64,000 nt of DNA from contig CAWASE010000001.1 in the NCBI GenBank assembly GCA_963784675.1, positions 496,001-560,000 of the forward strand, in the 5' to 3' direction. The DNA is from SCTD01 sp963784675. Its GTDB lineage: Bacteria; Actinomycetota; Actinomycetes; Mycobacteriales; SCTD01. Each line of letters begins with the position of its first letter. Positions within the stretch are counted from its first letter, which is position 1. Made by a program: the position numbers and the translations under genes. Shown one piece after another: positions 18,499 through 29,200 of this stretch. The notes beneath the pieces are model-generated. The model saw nothing but the letters and a program-made list of their open reading frames with translations, was not told the origin of the DNA and did no database searches.

Positions 18499-18982
18499 GA
18501 CACCGTTTCTGGTTGTGACGGCGCGCGGAGCCGTCGGCCCGGGCGACGCCGGGCGAGGGACGAGTGGGAGCAGGCGCTCGGACGCAGCGTGCGGCGAGCA
18601 ACCACGGCGCGGGACGGACACCTGCGGTCCGTGCGACCGGGCCGGGACCCGTCGGGCGATGTCGGGGCGGGTCCGTGCGGGCCCGTCGACCGTACCCCGC
18701 GACGCGGCTGCGGTCGGCGTCGCGACCGTGTGAGAGGGCTCACCGCGCGGACGCAGCGACCCACGCCGGCCTCTCGGCGGGTCGAGGGCGGATCGTTCAC
18801 CCGTCCGGAGCAACGGCGCTGAGCCGAACGGGTGAGTCCGTGACCTTCCGGTGACCCGATCGTGACCCGCACCTCCCTGACGCAGAGGGGCCGGTGGCTC
18901 ATACGATCCGCCGACGCCTGCCCCGTGCGACGTCGCTCTGCACCGCCGCCCCCGCGACGGTGTCCCCTCTGAGAGGACCCCT
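18499..18982. other. Divergent regulatory region between SulP and subtilase genes
   Basis: About 480 bases with no supportable gene. It contains three GTGACC units at 11-bp spacing (18840-18872), a GTTCACCCG at 18795-18803, and a possible -10 TACGAT at 18902-18907 ahead of the subtilase. Confidence 0.55.
18840..18872 (+). promoter_or_regulatory. Three 11-bp direct repeats starting GTGACC
   Basis: GTGACC occurs at 18840, 18851 and 18862, exactly one helical turn apart, about 120 bases before the subtilase start. Such 11-bp tandem arrays are the usual binding sites of OmpR/PhoB-type response regulators (Streptomyces PhoP boxes are 11-bp direct repeats). Binding is inferred, not shown. Confidence 0.45.
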
Positions 18983-21900
18983 ATGACCTTGCCCGGTCGG
19001 TCTCGACGCCCACGCGTCGCCGCCACCGTGGCCGGCACCCTCGCCGCCACGCTCCTGCTGCCAGCCCTACCCGGCTCGGCCGCCGCTCCCACCACCAGCG
19101 CCGACGGGATCGCCCTGGACCGCGGAGGTGCCCGCTCCGGCGCGCTGCCCGGCGCCGGTGACCCCGACCTGTTCCGCTCCCGCCCGTCCGGGGGGCCCCT
19201 CGTCGTCCAGCTCGAGCTCGCCACGGCCTCGACGTCGGCCGCCTTCGCCGCGACGCGGACCAAGGGCCTCCGGGCTGCGGCCGACGCCGCCGACAGCCAG
19301 GCCGCCCGGGTGCGCGCGGCACAGGACGCCCTCGTCGCGCGCCTGTCCTCCCCCGCCACGGCCGCCACCGTGCTCTACCGCACCTCGGTGCTGACGAGCG
19401 CCGTCGTCGTGCGCACCGACGCCTCCCGGCTCGCCGCGCTGGCAGCGCTGCCCGGTGTCGTCTCGGCCCGGCCGATCTCGGCCAAGACCCGGCAGAACGC
19501 CGCGGCCGTGCCGCTCACCGGCGGGCCCAAGATCTGGGCCTCCCTGGGTACCGGCGAGGGCGTCAACGTGGCCGTCATCGACACCGGCATCGACTACACG
19601 CACTCCGACCTCGGCGGGGCAGGCACCGTCTCGGCCTTCCAGGCTGCAGACGCCAGCGACACGGTCCTCACCCCCGACGTCGCGACCGGCACCGTCACGA
19701 TCGACAACTTCCCGACCAGCAAGGTCACCGGCGGCTACGACCTGGTCGGCGACGACTACACGGCCGGCTACGACAACGGCAGCTTCGATGCCGACTCGCC
19801 CAACCAGACGCCCAAGCCCGACCCGAACCCGCTCGACTGCGCCGACGAGGCCGGCGGCGGGCACGGCTCCCACGTGGCGGGCACCGTCGCCGGCACGGGC
19901 GTGAACGCCGACGGCAGCGCCTACAGCGGTCCGTACAACGCCGACCTCCCCTTCTCGTCGTTCAAGATCGGTCCCGGCGTCGCGCCGCGGGCCACGCTGT
20001 CGGCCTACCGGGTCTTCGGCTGCAAGGGGGCGACCTTCGTGGTCAGCCAGGCCCTCGATCTGGTAGCGGCCACCCGCACCGACAGCAACCCGGCCAACGA
20101 CGTCGACGTCATGAACCTCTCGCTCGGCGCCGACTTCACCCGCGGCGACGACCCTGACGCCCAGAACATCGACAAGCTCGCCGTGCTGGGGGTCGTGCCC
20201 GTCGTGGCCGCCGGCAACGCCGGCGACCTCTACTCGGCCACCGGCTCGCCCGGCACCGCCGTCCGCGCGCTCACCGTCGCCGCCAGCGACGACGGCAGCG
20301 CGCTCACCGACGGCCTGATCGTCAGCGCCCCGGCGTCCGTCGCCAAGACCTACCCGGGTTCGCTGTCGGCGGCCTACACCTTCAGCGACACCAAGGTCGG
20401 GGTCACCGACGCGGCCGTCGCCCGTCCGACCGGCACGCCGACCAGCTGTGCCCCGTACACCGACGCGGACAAGGCGGCCGTCGCGGGCAAGGTCGCGATC
20501 GTCGACGCCGACAACTTCACCTGCGGCTCGGTGACCAAGACCCGCAACGCGCGGCAGGCCGGCGCCGTCGGCGTCGTGATCATCGACGACGACGACGGCC
20601 TGACCACCGGCATCACCGGTGACCCCGGCGACGCCGGGACCGGCATGCAGATCCCGTCGATCCTCGTGCAGGCCTCGACCGGCGCGATCCTGCTGGCCAA
20701 CCTCGCCACGCTGCGGGTCACCATCTCCCCCGCGTCGATCGAGGCGGGTGGTCTGCTCAAGAACCCCGCGTTCGTCGACATCGCGGCCAGCTTCACCTCC
20801 CGCGGCGGGACGACCTCGGCGGGCTCGCTCAAGCCCGACGTGACCGCGCCCGGCGTCAGCATCACCTCGGCGAAGTCGGGCACCGGCAGCGGCCGCCTGA
20901 CCATCTCCGGCACGTCGATGGCGACGCCGCACACCGCGGGCATCGCTGCGCTGGTGCTGCACGCGCACCCCGCCTACAGCACCGAGCAGGTGAAGGCGGC
21001 CATCGTCGGCACCGCGCTGGAGGACGTGCTCGTCGACGCCGCCGACGCGGCCTCCGGTCACTACCCGCCGACCCGCGTGGGCACCGGTCGGGTCCGCGCC
21101 GACCTGGCCGCCTCCACCGACGTCCTCGCCTACGCCGCAGGCGGCAGCGGCGCGGTCAACGTCGGTCTCGGCCCGGTCGACGTCGGCACGCCGACGGTGA
21201 CGATCACCCGCAACGTGTCGGTGCAGAACGTCGGCACCGCCAGCCGCGCCTACGCCGTCAGCACGCAGGACGACGTCAGCGTCCCCGGCGCCGTCTGGAC
21301 GGCGTCGCCCAGCAGCCTCACCGTCGGCGCCGGCCAGACCGGCACCGTCGCCCTGACCGTCACGCTGACGCGCGACGCGCTGCGCAAGGTGCAGGACGGC
21401 ACCCGCGAGGAGAGCCCCGAGATCGCCGGGATCCAGCACTTCATCAGCGAGAGCACCGGCAAGCTGCTGCTGACGCCCTCGGGCGCGGGCACGGCCCTGC
21501 GGGTGGCCTACGCCGTCGCGCCGCGGCCGGCGTCCTCGATGCGGGCCGGCAGCAGCGCCGTCGTCCCGTCCGGTGGCACGGGTCAGCTGGCGCTGACCGG
21601 CACAGGGGTCGCCAACGGCCCGCTCGGTACGACGTCCTCGATCAACTCGGTCGTCAGCGCCTACCAGCTCCAGGACACCAGCGCCCAGCTGCCGTCCTGC
21701 GGACCGGTGCCCTCGGGCACCGACCAGCCCTCCGGCTGCATCCTGTTCCCGTCGCAGCGGGCCGGGGACCTGCGCTACGTCGGCGCAGCCACCACGGTGC
21801 CGTCCGACGGCCTGGACAACGGTCTCGCCGTGTTCGGTCTGGCCACGTACGGCACCTGGATCTCGCCGTCGTGGAACTACGCGGGCGGCTTCGTCGGTGA

Positions 21901-23044
21901 CGTGCGGTTCCGCGTGTACGTCGACGTCGACGGCGACGGCAAGGACGACCGGCTCGTCGACGTCGAGCGTCAGTACGACGACTTCGACGCCCTCACGGCG
22001 AACCTGTACGACATCACCGGGCTGCCCGTCGGCTACGACGACGACGACCTGAAGGCCTCCGAGGGCGACACGCTGCTAGACCAGCAGTTCCTCAACGGCA
22101 CGGACGGCAGCATCGACACCAACGTGCTGCAGTCGGACGTGCTCGCCGTCCCCGTCTCGGTCGGTGCGCTCGACCTGCCGGCGAACACCACCTCGTTCAG
22201 CTACCGCGTCACGACCGAGACCCTGGACCAGACGCCGATCGTGCTCGACACGTCCAAGCGGCTGACCTTCGACGTGGCCGCCCCCGCGGTCACCGTCCAG
22301 GGTTCCTCGGCGACCGGCGCCACGGTGCTGTTCCGCGACCGGCCGAGCACCAGCCTGCCGGTCAGCCTGAAGGCCGGTGTGTCCCGTGCCGACCTGCTGC
22401 TGCTGCACCACCACAACAGCACCGGCCGCCGCGCCGAGGTCGTCCCGGTCGCTCCGACCTCGGTCCCGGTGCCGCCGGACCCGAACGACCCCTGCTACGC
22501 GGTGACGTCGCTGGCGAACGCCACGATCGTCGCGACGGGTGCCGGCAGCGTCACGGTGACGGCCAAGCCCGGTGCGCAGGTGGAGCTGCTGGCCTACAGC
22601 CGGCCGTCCACCACCTTCCGCGTCGTGCGGACCGCCACGGTCGGCTCGAACGGGACCGCCGTCTTCGCGGTCCGGCCGCCCACCAACACGCGGCTCTACG
22701 GTCGGGTGAAGGGCTGCACGCCTGATCCCGCAGCCGTCAGCACGGTGCTCAACGTGCGCACGGCGCTGTCGCTGTTCGTGACCCGTACCGGGACGCGGGC
22801 CTACACCTTCAGCGGTGACAGCCTCCCGGCGCGGCCGCGCGGCCTGATCGTCAGCCTCTACCGGGTCACCTCGACCGGCCAGCAGGTGCTCACGTCCCAG
22901 ACGCGTGCGAGCGCGACCGACGGCGAGTGGACGATCGAGCGCACCTTCACCGGCACGGGCCGTTTCGGCTTCGTCGTCCGCACCGGTCAGGATCTGCAGA
23001 ACGCCCCGGGCAGCAGCAACGTCCGGAGCCTGCTGGTCTTCTAG
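18983..23044 (+). CDS. Secreted S8 subtilisin-like serine protease
   Basis: A 1353-residue exported subtilase. It has a signal peptide (about 1-35), inhibitor I9-like propeptide (about 70-165), and a catalytic domain with Asp200 in AVIDTGIDYTHSD, His294 in GHGSHVAGT and Ser645 in SGTSMATPHTAG. A protease-associated insert (about 430-590, PYTDADKAAVAGKVAIVDADNFTC...) lies between His and Ser, as in lactocepin/cucumisin-type subtilases. An Fn3-like domain and several beta domains follow to the end. Start ATG 18983 has GAGAGGAC upstream. No sorting signal is seen, so it is probably released. A very strong hairpin follows the stop. Confidence 0.95.
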   Translation: MTLPGRSRRPRVAATVAGTLAATLLLPALPGSAAAPTTSADGIALDRGGARSGALPGAGDPDLFRSRPSGGPLVVQLELATASTSAAFAATRTKGLRAAADAADSQAARVRAAQDALVARLSSPATAATVLYRTSVLTSAVVVRTDASRLAALAALPGVVSARPISAKTRQNAAAVPLTGGPKIWASLGTGEGVNVAVIDTGIDYTHSDLGGAGTVSAFQAADASDTVLTPDVATGTVTIDNFPTSKVTGGYDLVGDDYTAGYDNGSFDADSPNQTPKPDPNPLDCADEAGGGHGSHVAGTVAGTGVNADGSAYSGPYNADLPFSSFKIGPGVAPRATLSAYRVFGCKGATFVVSQALDLVAATRTDSNPANDVDVMNLSLGADFTRGDDPDAQNIDKLAVLGVVPVVAAGNAGDLYSATGSPGTAVRALTVAASDDGSALTDGLIVSAPASVAKTYPGSLSAAYTFSDTKVGVTDAAVARPTGTPTSCAPYTDADKAAVAGKVAIVDADNFTCGSVTKTRNARQAGAVGVVIIDDDDGLTTGITGDPGDAGTGMQIPSILVQASTGAILLANLATLRVTISPASIEAGGLLKNPAFVDIAASFTSRGGTTSAGSLKPDVTAPGVSITSAKSGTGSGRLTISGTSMATPHTAGIAALVLHAHPAYSTEQVKAAIVGTALEDVLVDAADAASGHYPPTRVGTGRVRADLAASTDVLAYAAGGSGAVNVGLGPVDVGTPTVTITRNVSVQNVGTASRAYAVSTQDDVSVPGAVWTASPSSLTVGAGQTGTVALTVTLTRDALRKVQDGTREESPEIAGIQHFISESTGKLLLTPSGAGTALRVAYAVAPRPASSMRAGSSAVVPSGGTGQLALTGTGVANGPLGTTSSINSVVSAYQLQDTSAQLPSCGPVPSGTDQPSGCILFPSQRAGDLRYVGAATTVPSDGLDNGLAVFGLATYGTWISPSWNYAGGFVGDVRFRVYVDVDGDGKDDRLVDVERQYDDFDALTANLYDITGLPVGYDDDDLKASEGDTLLDQQFLNGTDGSIDTNVLQSDVLAVPVSVGALDLPANTTSFSYRVTTETLDQTPIVLDTSKRLTFDVAAPAVTVQGSSATGATVLFRDRPSTSLPVSLKAGVSRADLLLLHHHNSTGRRAEVVPVAPTSVPVPPDPNDPCYAVTSLANATIVATGAGSVTVTAKPGAQVELLAYSRPSTTFRVVRTATVGSNGTAVFAVRPPTNTRLYGRVKGCTPDPAAVSTVLNVRTALSLFVTRTGTRAYTFSGDSLPARPRGLIVSLYRVTSTGQQVLTSQTRASATDGEWTIERTFTGTGRFGFVVRTGQDLQNAPGSSNVRSLLVF

Positions 23045-23059
23045 CCCGACCCCGCACGA

Positions 23060-23097
23060 CCCGCAGGGGCGCTCCCGTACGGGGGCGCCCCTGCGGG
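23060..23097. terminator. Long perfect hairpin terminator
   Basis: A perfect 13-bp stem (23060-23072 with 23085-23097), with inner bases that extend it further (CCCGTACGGG). It sits 16 bases after the subtilase stop and before the convergent 48-aa gene, so it could serve both. Confidence 0.8.
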
Positions 23098-23134
23098 CTG
23101 TCTGCCCCCGGCCCTGCTCCCCGGTCCCGGCGAC

Positions 23135-23281
23135 TCAGCGGGAGGTGAGGTAGGTCAGGGTCCGCACGGTCAGGACGACCCCGACCACGATCAGCGGGAT
23201 CGACCAGGGCAGCCGGCGCCGCGGCAGCAGCCGGCGCATCAGCAGCGCGAGGACCACCAGCAGCACCAGGATCTTGACCAT
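23135..23281 (-). CDS. 48-residue two-helix membrane protein
   Basis: Starts ATG 23281: MVKILVLLVVLALLMRRLLPRRRLPWSIPLIVVGVVLTVRTL..., giving two hydrophobic helices separated by a basic RRLLPRRR turn. TACGGT lies 9 nt upstream as a possible -10. It is divergent from the 125-aa membrane protein gene (about 60 bases apart). Function unknown. Confidence 0.6.
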   Translation of the reverse strand: MVKILVLLVVLALLMRRLLPRRRLPWSIPLIVVGVVLTVRTLTYLTSR

Positions 23282-23330
23282 CTGCGCGTCACCGTAGTGC
23301 GGCGCGGACACCGGCGCGGACCCGGCGAGG

Positions 23331-23336
23331 CAGGAT
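23331..23336 (+). promoter_or_regulatory. Candidate -10 CAGGAT (leaderless)
   Basis: CAGGAT is followed by exactly 6 nt and ATG 23343; A at position 2 and T at position 6 fit the usual -10 pattern. Confidence 0.35.
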
Positions 23337-23342
23337 GGCCCC

Positions 23343-23720
23343 ATGCCCGCCTCCGACCCCGGCCCCCTGCCCGGTCCCCCGGCCGCCCGGCGGCCGGACC
23401 GGCGCGCCTGGCTGCTCGGCCCTGCGCTGGACACGGTGCTCGTGGCGGCGGCGGCCGGACTCCACCTGCTCGCGTGCGCCCGCAAGGACGTCCTGCCACC
23501 CGTCGGCGGCTTCGAGACGGGGCTGGTCGTCCTGCCGCTGCTGGCGCAGATCGGCGCGCTGGCCCTGCTGCTGGCCCGTGGCGACCGCCGCGGGCTCGGG
23601 GTCGCCTGCGTGTTCCAGTGGTTGCTCGTGCTCTATCTGCTGCCGGTGGGGTTCCTGGGCCTGGTGTTCGCGCCCCCCGCCCTCGCGCTGACGTACGCCG
23701 CGGTGCGCCCACGGCCCTGA
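23343..23720 (+). CDS. Small hypothetical membrane protein
   Basis: A 125-residue protein with a Pro/Arg-rich cytoplasmic start and four membrane segments (LDTVLVAAAAGLHLLACA, LVVLPLLAQIGALALLLA, VACVFQWLLVLYLLPVGFLGLVF and ALALTYAAV). The end RPRP is basic. No family recognised. It converges on the large membrane protein gene with a 7-nt gap. Confidence 0.65.
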   Translation: MPASDPGPLPGPPAARRPDRRAWLLGPALDTVLVAAAAGLHLLACARKDVLPPVGGFETGLVVLPLLAQIGALALLLARGDRRGLGVACVFQWLLVLYLLPVGFLGLVFAPPALALTYAAVRPRP

Positions 23721-23727
23721 GCGAGCC

Positions 23728-25230
23728 TCAGCAGTGTCCCTGTGGCCGCAGGGACAGCCGGCTGGAGACGACGGCCTCGCCGGCGCCGGAGAAGCGCACC
23801 CGGGTCCCGGCGCCCTGACGCTCCACGCAGGCCGGGCCGGTCACGCTGAGCCAGCGCGACCAGCTGATCTTGAGCTCGACGTCGGCGGGGCCGTCGGCCG
23901 ACAGCCCGATGCTGACGCGGTCGGTGTCGAGCACCCGTACGGGAGCCCCCGCGATCGGCTCGGCCCGGGTGTAGCGCCAGACCGTCCAGGTGCCGTCGGA
24001 CCACACCTGCTGAAGACCGGGCACGCTGCCGATCAGCAGCAGCGCCCGCTCGAAGCGACCGCCGCCGTCGGCCCGCGCCGAGGGACCGAGGGCGACGGCG
24101 TCCACGCCGTTGTCCTGCAACCACGTCGCGTACTCGCGGGCGTCGATGCCACCCCGGTAGAAGATCGGGTTGCGCGCCGTGTCGACCTGTCGGGACCACC
24201 CCCGGGCCAGCGGTACCACCGGGGCGACGAAGGCCGCCTCCCCGTGGTCGCGCAGCGGGACGACCTCGACGCGGCGGACCTCGAGCCCGACCAGCGCCCG
24301 GTTGAGGGCGACGAAGGACGGCGACCTCGCCTCCCGGAGATCGGCGTACGGCGGTTGCACCTGCCACAGCAGCAGCGCCGCCGTGACGGGCGCGACCAGG
24401 CGCCAGTGCTCGGTGGCGGTGGCGACCACCAGGGGCGCCGCCAGCAGCAGGCCCAGGCGCAGCACGTTGCTGCCGAAGGGGTCGGACACCAGCACGAGCA
24501 CCGCGGCGGTGGCGGCGTACAGCAGCCCGCCCGTCCGCAGCCGCGGCGAGTGCGAGAGGGCGGCCAGCACCAGTCCGGCCAGCACCGCGTACGGAGCAGA
24601 CCGGGCCTCGTAGGGCTGCACCCCGCCGGACGGGAACAGCAGCCCCAGGGCTGCGACCGGCAGGCTGGCCGCCAGGCCCAGGGTCCAGCCGCCGGGCAGC
24701 CGGCGCAGCACCAGCACGGCTGCGGCGAGGCCGAGGAAGGCGGCGGCCACCGGGCTGAACAGACCGGACAGCACGGCGGCGACGGCTGCGGCGGGACGTC
24801 GCGGCAGCAGCACCAGCGCTGCCAGCGCTGCGACGGCGCCCAGCGCGAACGTCGTCCGTCCGGAGACGACGTCCGCGACGGCGAAGACCGCCCCCAGCAG
24901 CGCGCCGGCCAGCGGGTGGGCGGTCTCGCGCAGCAGCCGTGCCAGCAGCACCGACGCTGCGACGGCGCTGCACAGCCCGGTCAGGCCGATGCCGACGGTC
25001 GCCATCACGTACGGGGCCAGCAGGCTGTAGCCGTAGGGGTGCACTCCGCCGTACCAGGACAGGTCGACCGGCACGAACGGATGGTCGGCGGCGAAGGAGG
25101 CCCGGGCGATCTGGGCGGCGATGTCGGTGCCGGTGCGCGGTCGCAGCAGCAGGTGCAGCCCGCCCAGCAGCAGCGCCAGCAGCCCGGCCGCGACGTCCGG
25201 CCGGCGCAGGCGCGTCGCGACCGCTCCCAC
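23728..25230 (-). CDS. Large polytopic membrane protein, GT-C glycosyltransferase-like topology
   Basis: About 500 residues. The N-terminal two-thirds has some ten to twelve membrane helices. The first loop holds FVPVDLSWYGGVHPYGYSLLAP, a conserved acidic/aromatic stretch like the first luminal loop of GT-C enzymes. The C-terminal third (from about 330) is soluble and beta-rich (VWSDGTWTVWRYTRAEPI, SGAGEAVVSSRLSL). No catalytic family can be assigned. Start GTG 25230 is used; a CTG at 25272 overlapping the upstream hydrolase stop (CTGA) is an alternative. Follows that hydrolase and glnE in one transcription direction. Confidence 0.7.
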   Translation of the reverse strand: MGAVATRLRRPDVAAGLLALLLGGLHLLLRPRTGTDIAAQIARASFAADHPFVPVDLSWYGGVHPYGYSLLAPYVMATVGIGLTGLCSAVAASVLLARLLRETAHPLAGALLGAVFAVADVVSGRTTFALGAVAALAALVLLPRRPAAAVAAVLSGLFSPVAAAFLGLAAAVLVLRRLPGGWTLGLAASLPVAALGLLFPSGGVQPYEARSAPYAVLAGLVLAALSHSPRLRTGGLLYAATAAVLVLVSDPFGSNVLRLGLLLAAPLVVATATEHWRLVAPVTAALLLWQVQPPYADLREARSPSFVALNRALVGLEVRRVEVVPLRDHGEAAFVAPVVPLARGWSRQVDTARNPIFYRGGIDAREYATWLQDNGVDAVALGPSARADGGGRFERALLLIGSVPGLQQVWSDGTWTVWRYTRAEPIAGAPVRVLDTDRVSIGLSADGPADVELKISWSRWLSVTGPACVERQGAGTRVRFSGAGEAVVSSRLSLRPQGHC

Positions 25231-25268
25231 GCGGCCGGGGCTGCGCAGGAGGCTGGACGGTGGGCTGC

Positions 25269-26285
25269 TCAGTGCGGGTGCTGGTGCGAGCCCGGACCGT
25301 CGGCCGGGATCGGGTCGGCGTCGACCGCGGCCGGCGGCGCCTGGACGACCCGGTGCTCGTCCGCCGCCTTCGCGGGCGGTGCGGCAGCCGGCACCGGCGC
25401 GCCGGGCGTGGCCTCGTCGGCCAGGAAGTCCGCCAGGACCTGCAGGACGACCTCGCTCGCCTCTTCGACGACGAAGTGCCCGGCGCCGGGCACGGTCACC
25501 ATCACGCAGTCGGCGCCGAGGTCGCGGACGATGCCCTCGCCGATCCCGACGGGCAGCACCGGGTCGGCGGCGCCCCAGAGCACCAGGGCCTTCTCCACGG
25601 CCACGCGCGGCAGACCGGGGCCACCGCGGCGGGTGAGGGCCTGCAGCAGCCTGGGCCGGGCAGCGGCCCGGTAGTAGCCGAGCATCGCCGAGACGTTCTC
25701 GCGCTCGGTGTAGGCGGCCACGTACTCGGCTCGGCTCTCCGGGTCCAAGGTGCTCTCCGCGCGCCAGGCGGCAGCGAACGCGAGATCGACGAGGCGCCGA
25801 CCGGCGAGCCGGAACAGCAGCTCCGGGGCCAGCGGAAGCGCGAAGAAGGGGAGGTGCGGCGCGCGCAGCAGCGGCACCTCCCGGAACGGCGCGTTGGCGA
25901 CCACCAGCCGGCGCACCAGATCGGGCCGGGCACCCGCGAGCCCCAGGGCGATCGAGCCTCCCCAGTCGTGACCGACGACGTCGACGCGACCGCCGGGAAC
26001 CTCTCCGTCCAGCAGCGCGACGAGCTGGCCGACGATGGAGGCGACGTCGAACGGACCCGTATAGCCCGAACCGCCGAGTCCCGGCAGGTCGGGAGCCAGC
26101 ACGCGTCGGCCGCGTGCCAGCGCAGGCGCGACCTCGCGCCAGCAGGAGGCCGTCTCGGGTACGCCGTGCAGCAGCAGCAGCGGCGTGGTGCCCGCGGGGG
26201 CGTCGTCCCAGCTGCGCAGCAGGAAGCTGGTCTGCCCGGCGCGCACGGTCCGCACCCGACCGGTGGGGCTGTGGGTCTGCGTCAC
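25269..26285 (-). CDS. Alpha/beta hydrolase, epoxide hydrolase/haloalkane dehalogenase-like
   Basis: A 338-residue alpha/beta hydrolase with LLLLHGVPETASCWREV (HGxP oxyanion motif), DLPGLGGSGYTG and the elbow GHDWGGSIAL, whose Asp nucleophile is typical of epoxide hydrolases and dehalogenases. LWGAADPVLP and VPGAGHFVVEE hold the remaining acid and His. A Pro/Ala-rich tail ends in HQHPH. Its GTG start overlaps the glnE stop (GTGA), so it is co-translated with glnE, an arrangement with no obvious metabolic reason. Confidence 0.85.
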   Translation of the reverse strand: MTQTHSPTGRVRTVRAGQTSFLLRSWDDAPAGTTPLLLLHGVPETASCWREVAPALARGRRVLAPDLPGLGGSGYTGPFDVASIVGQLVALLDGEVPGGRVDVVGHDWGGSIALGLAGARPDLVRRLVVANAPFREVPLLRAPHLPFFALPLAPELLFRLAGRRLVDLAFAAAWRAESTLDPESRAEYVAAYTERENVSAMLGYYRAAARPRLLQALTRRGGPGLPRVAVEKALVLWGAADPVLPVGIGEGIVRDLGADCVMVTVPGAGHFVVEEASEVVLQVLADFLADEATPGAPVPAAAPPAKAADEHRVVQAPPAAVDADPIPADGPGSHQHPH

Positions 26286-29200
26286 GCGTAGAACACCCTT
26301 TCGACGACGGACCTGGCACGTCGGGTGGCTCGCCGGTACTCGTCCAGGAAGTCGCCCTGCGAGTCGGCAGGGTATCCGAGCGCGCGCGCGACCCCGTCCA
26401 GGTCACGGCCGCTGGAGGGCAGGGTCTCGGCGGCCCGGCCGCGGACGAGGAACAGCGCGTTCCGGACACGGGTCACCAGGGTCCACGCGTGCGCCAGGAT
26501 CTCGACGTCCTCCGGGTCCAGCAGGCCCGCCTGCTCGGCGGCGTGCAGCGCTGCCTGCGTCCCGGTCGTCTGCAGCGCGGGCACCGCCGACGCATGCCGC
26601 AGCTGCAGCAGCTGGACGACCCACTCGACGTCAGCGAGCCCGCCCGGGCCGAGCTTGAGCGCGAGCCGCGGATCGACACCGCGAGGCAGCCGTTCGGACT
26701 CCATCCGCGCCTTGATCCGGCGGATCTCCACGACCTGCTCCTCGCTGATCCCGCCGTCGGGATAGCGGACCGGGGCGATGGCGGACAGGAAACGGGCCGC
26801 GAGGTCCTCGTCGCCGACCAGCGGCGAGGCACGCAGCAGCGCCTGCGCCTCCCACACGTGCGACCAGCGGCGGTAGTAGGCGAGGTAGGAGGTCAGGCTG
26901 CGCGACAGCGGACCCTGGCGACCTTCGGGCCGCAGGTCGGCGTCGACCACCAGCGGCGGGTCTGGGGCGGGCAGCGCCAGCAGCCGTCGCAGCTCGTGGG
27001 CGACGTCGTGCGCGACCGCGGCCGCCTCGCCCTCCGGCACGTCGGGGTCGGCGTCGTGCACGAACAGGACGTCGGCGTCGCTGCCGTAGCCCTGCTCGCC
27101 CCCGCCCAGCCGACCCATCGCGATCACCGAGAAGCGCAGCGGCAGCGGCCCGCGCCGCTCCGCCTCCACCTTGCGGGTCGCCGTCGCGAGCGCCGCCGCC
27201 AGCACCGCAGCGCCGATGTCGGACAGCGCGACGCCCACCTGGGTCAGCTCGAGCCGGCCCAGGCGGTCGGCGCACGCGATCCGCAGCAGCTCCTGGCGTC
27301 GCAGGCCGCGCGCTGCCGCGACGGCGCCCTCCCAGTCCTCCCGACGCCGCACGGTCGCGACGAACGCGCTCTCCAGCGCCTGCCGCGACCGGGGGACGAG
27401 CTCCTCGTCGGACGCCAGCAGCCGGACGGCCTCGGGCGCGCGCCCGATGAGGTCGGCGATCATGCGCGAGGAGGCCAGCAGGTGCGCGAGCCGCTCGGCG
27501 GCCTCCCCCTCGTCGCGCAGCAGACGCAGGTACCAGGGCGTGGAACCGAGCGTGTCCGAGACCTGTCGGAACGACAGCAGGCCGGCGTCGGGATCGGCGG
27601 CGTCGGCGAACCAGCCGAGCATGGCCGGCAGCAGCGTCTGCTGGATGACGGCGCGGCGGGACACGCCGCTGGTCAGGGCCTCCAGGTGCCGCAGCGCCAC
27701 CGCCGGCTCGCTGAAGCCGAGCGCTTCCAGCCGCGCCCGGGCGGCGGCGGGCGCGAGCCTCGCCTGGTCGCTGGGCAGGCGGGCGACGGCGTGCAGCAGC
27801 GGCCGGTAGAACAGCTTCTCGTGCAAGCGCCGCACCTCGCGTGCGTACCCGGCGCGCTCGCGCAGGAAGGTGGGGAGCGCCGCGGCCCGGTAGCCGCTGG
27901 CCCGTGCCACCCGCAGCAGACCGGCCTCGTCGTCGGCGGCGGGCAGCAGGTGGGTGCGGCGGAGCCGGTGCAGCTGCAGGCGGTGCTCGACCGTGCGCAG
28001 CCAGCAGTAGGCCTCGATCAGGTGCCGCGCGTCCTCGCGGCCGACGTAGCCGGCGTCGGCCAGCTGCTGCAGCGCCTTGACCGTCGTCGCGCTGCGCACC
28101 GTGTCGTCGGTACGGCCGTGGACGAGCTGGAGCAGCTGGACGGCGAACTCGACGTCGCGCAGCCCGCCCGGACCCAGCTTCACCTCGCGGGAGGCGCGGG
28201 CTTCGGGCAGCGACCGCTCGACCCGGCGGCGCATCGCCTGGACGTCGTCGACGAAGCCCTTGCGCCCCGCGACCGCCCAGACCAGCGGTTCGACGCACCG
28301 GACGAAGGCGGCGCCGAGCGCGAGGTCGCCGGCCACCGGACGCGCCTTCAGCAACGCCTGGAACTCCCAGGTCTGCGCCCAGCGGGCGTAGTAGGCCTCG
28401 TGGCTGGCCAGGGTGCGCACCAGCGGTCCGGCCTTGCCCTCGGGTCGCAGCCCGGCATCGACGGGCCAGGCCACCTCGCCGCAGACGCGCATGGTCTCGC
28501 CGGCGATGCGGGCGGCGGTGCGCAGCGCATCCTGGGTGTCGTCGGGCTCCTGGCCACCGTCGGCCCGGACCTGCAGCGACTCGGCTACGAAGATGACGTC
28601 GACGTCGCTGACGTAGTTGAGCTCGCGGCCGCCGCACTTGCCCATGCCGATCACGGCGAGCCGGCACGGGGCGGCCTCGGTCGGCAGGCCCGCCAGAGCG
28701 ACCGCCATGCCGGCCGACAGCGTCGCCGAGGCCAGATCGGCGAGCTCGGAGCCGACCTCGGTCACCGTCACGGAGCCGGACAGGTCGCGGGCGGCGAGCC
28801 CCAGCAGGCAGCGCCGATAGGCCCGTCGCAGCGCGTCGACGGCCGCCGAGCCGGTCAGGGTGGAGCGGGCACCACCGGTGCCCCAGGGCATCGGTCGGTC
28901 GGTCGGCGCCCCGACCGCCTCGAGCAGGGTCCGCTCCAGGCCGTAGCGGCTCGGGCGCCGCAGCGCCACGGCGTCGTCGCGCAGCACCCGCCAGTCCGCC
29001 GGGTGCTGCGCCAGGTGCTCGCCCAGCGCGAGGCTGGTCGCGAGGACGGCGAGCAGGCGGGTCCGGAAGCCCTCGACGGCGCAGATCGCCGTCAGCAGCT
29101 CGTCGCGGTCCGGCGCCGCCTCGTACAGCCGGAGCAGGCTGTCCAGGGCGAGGTCGGGATCGGCCGCATCGGCGGCGGCTTGGACGACCTGCGCGGCACC

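Noticed and set aside
19067..21439. Long open frame antisense to the subtilase
   Set aside because: Gly/Arg/Val/Asp-rich shadow with no motif; the subtilase triad is complete on the plus strand.
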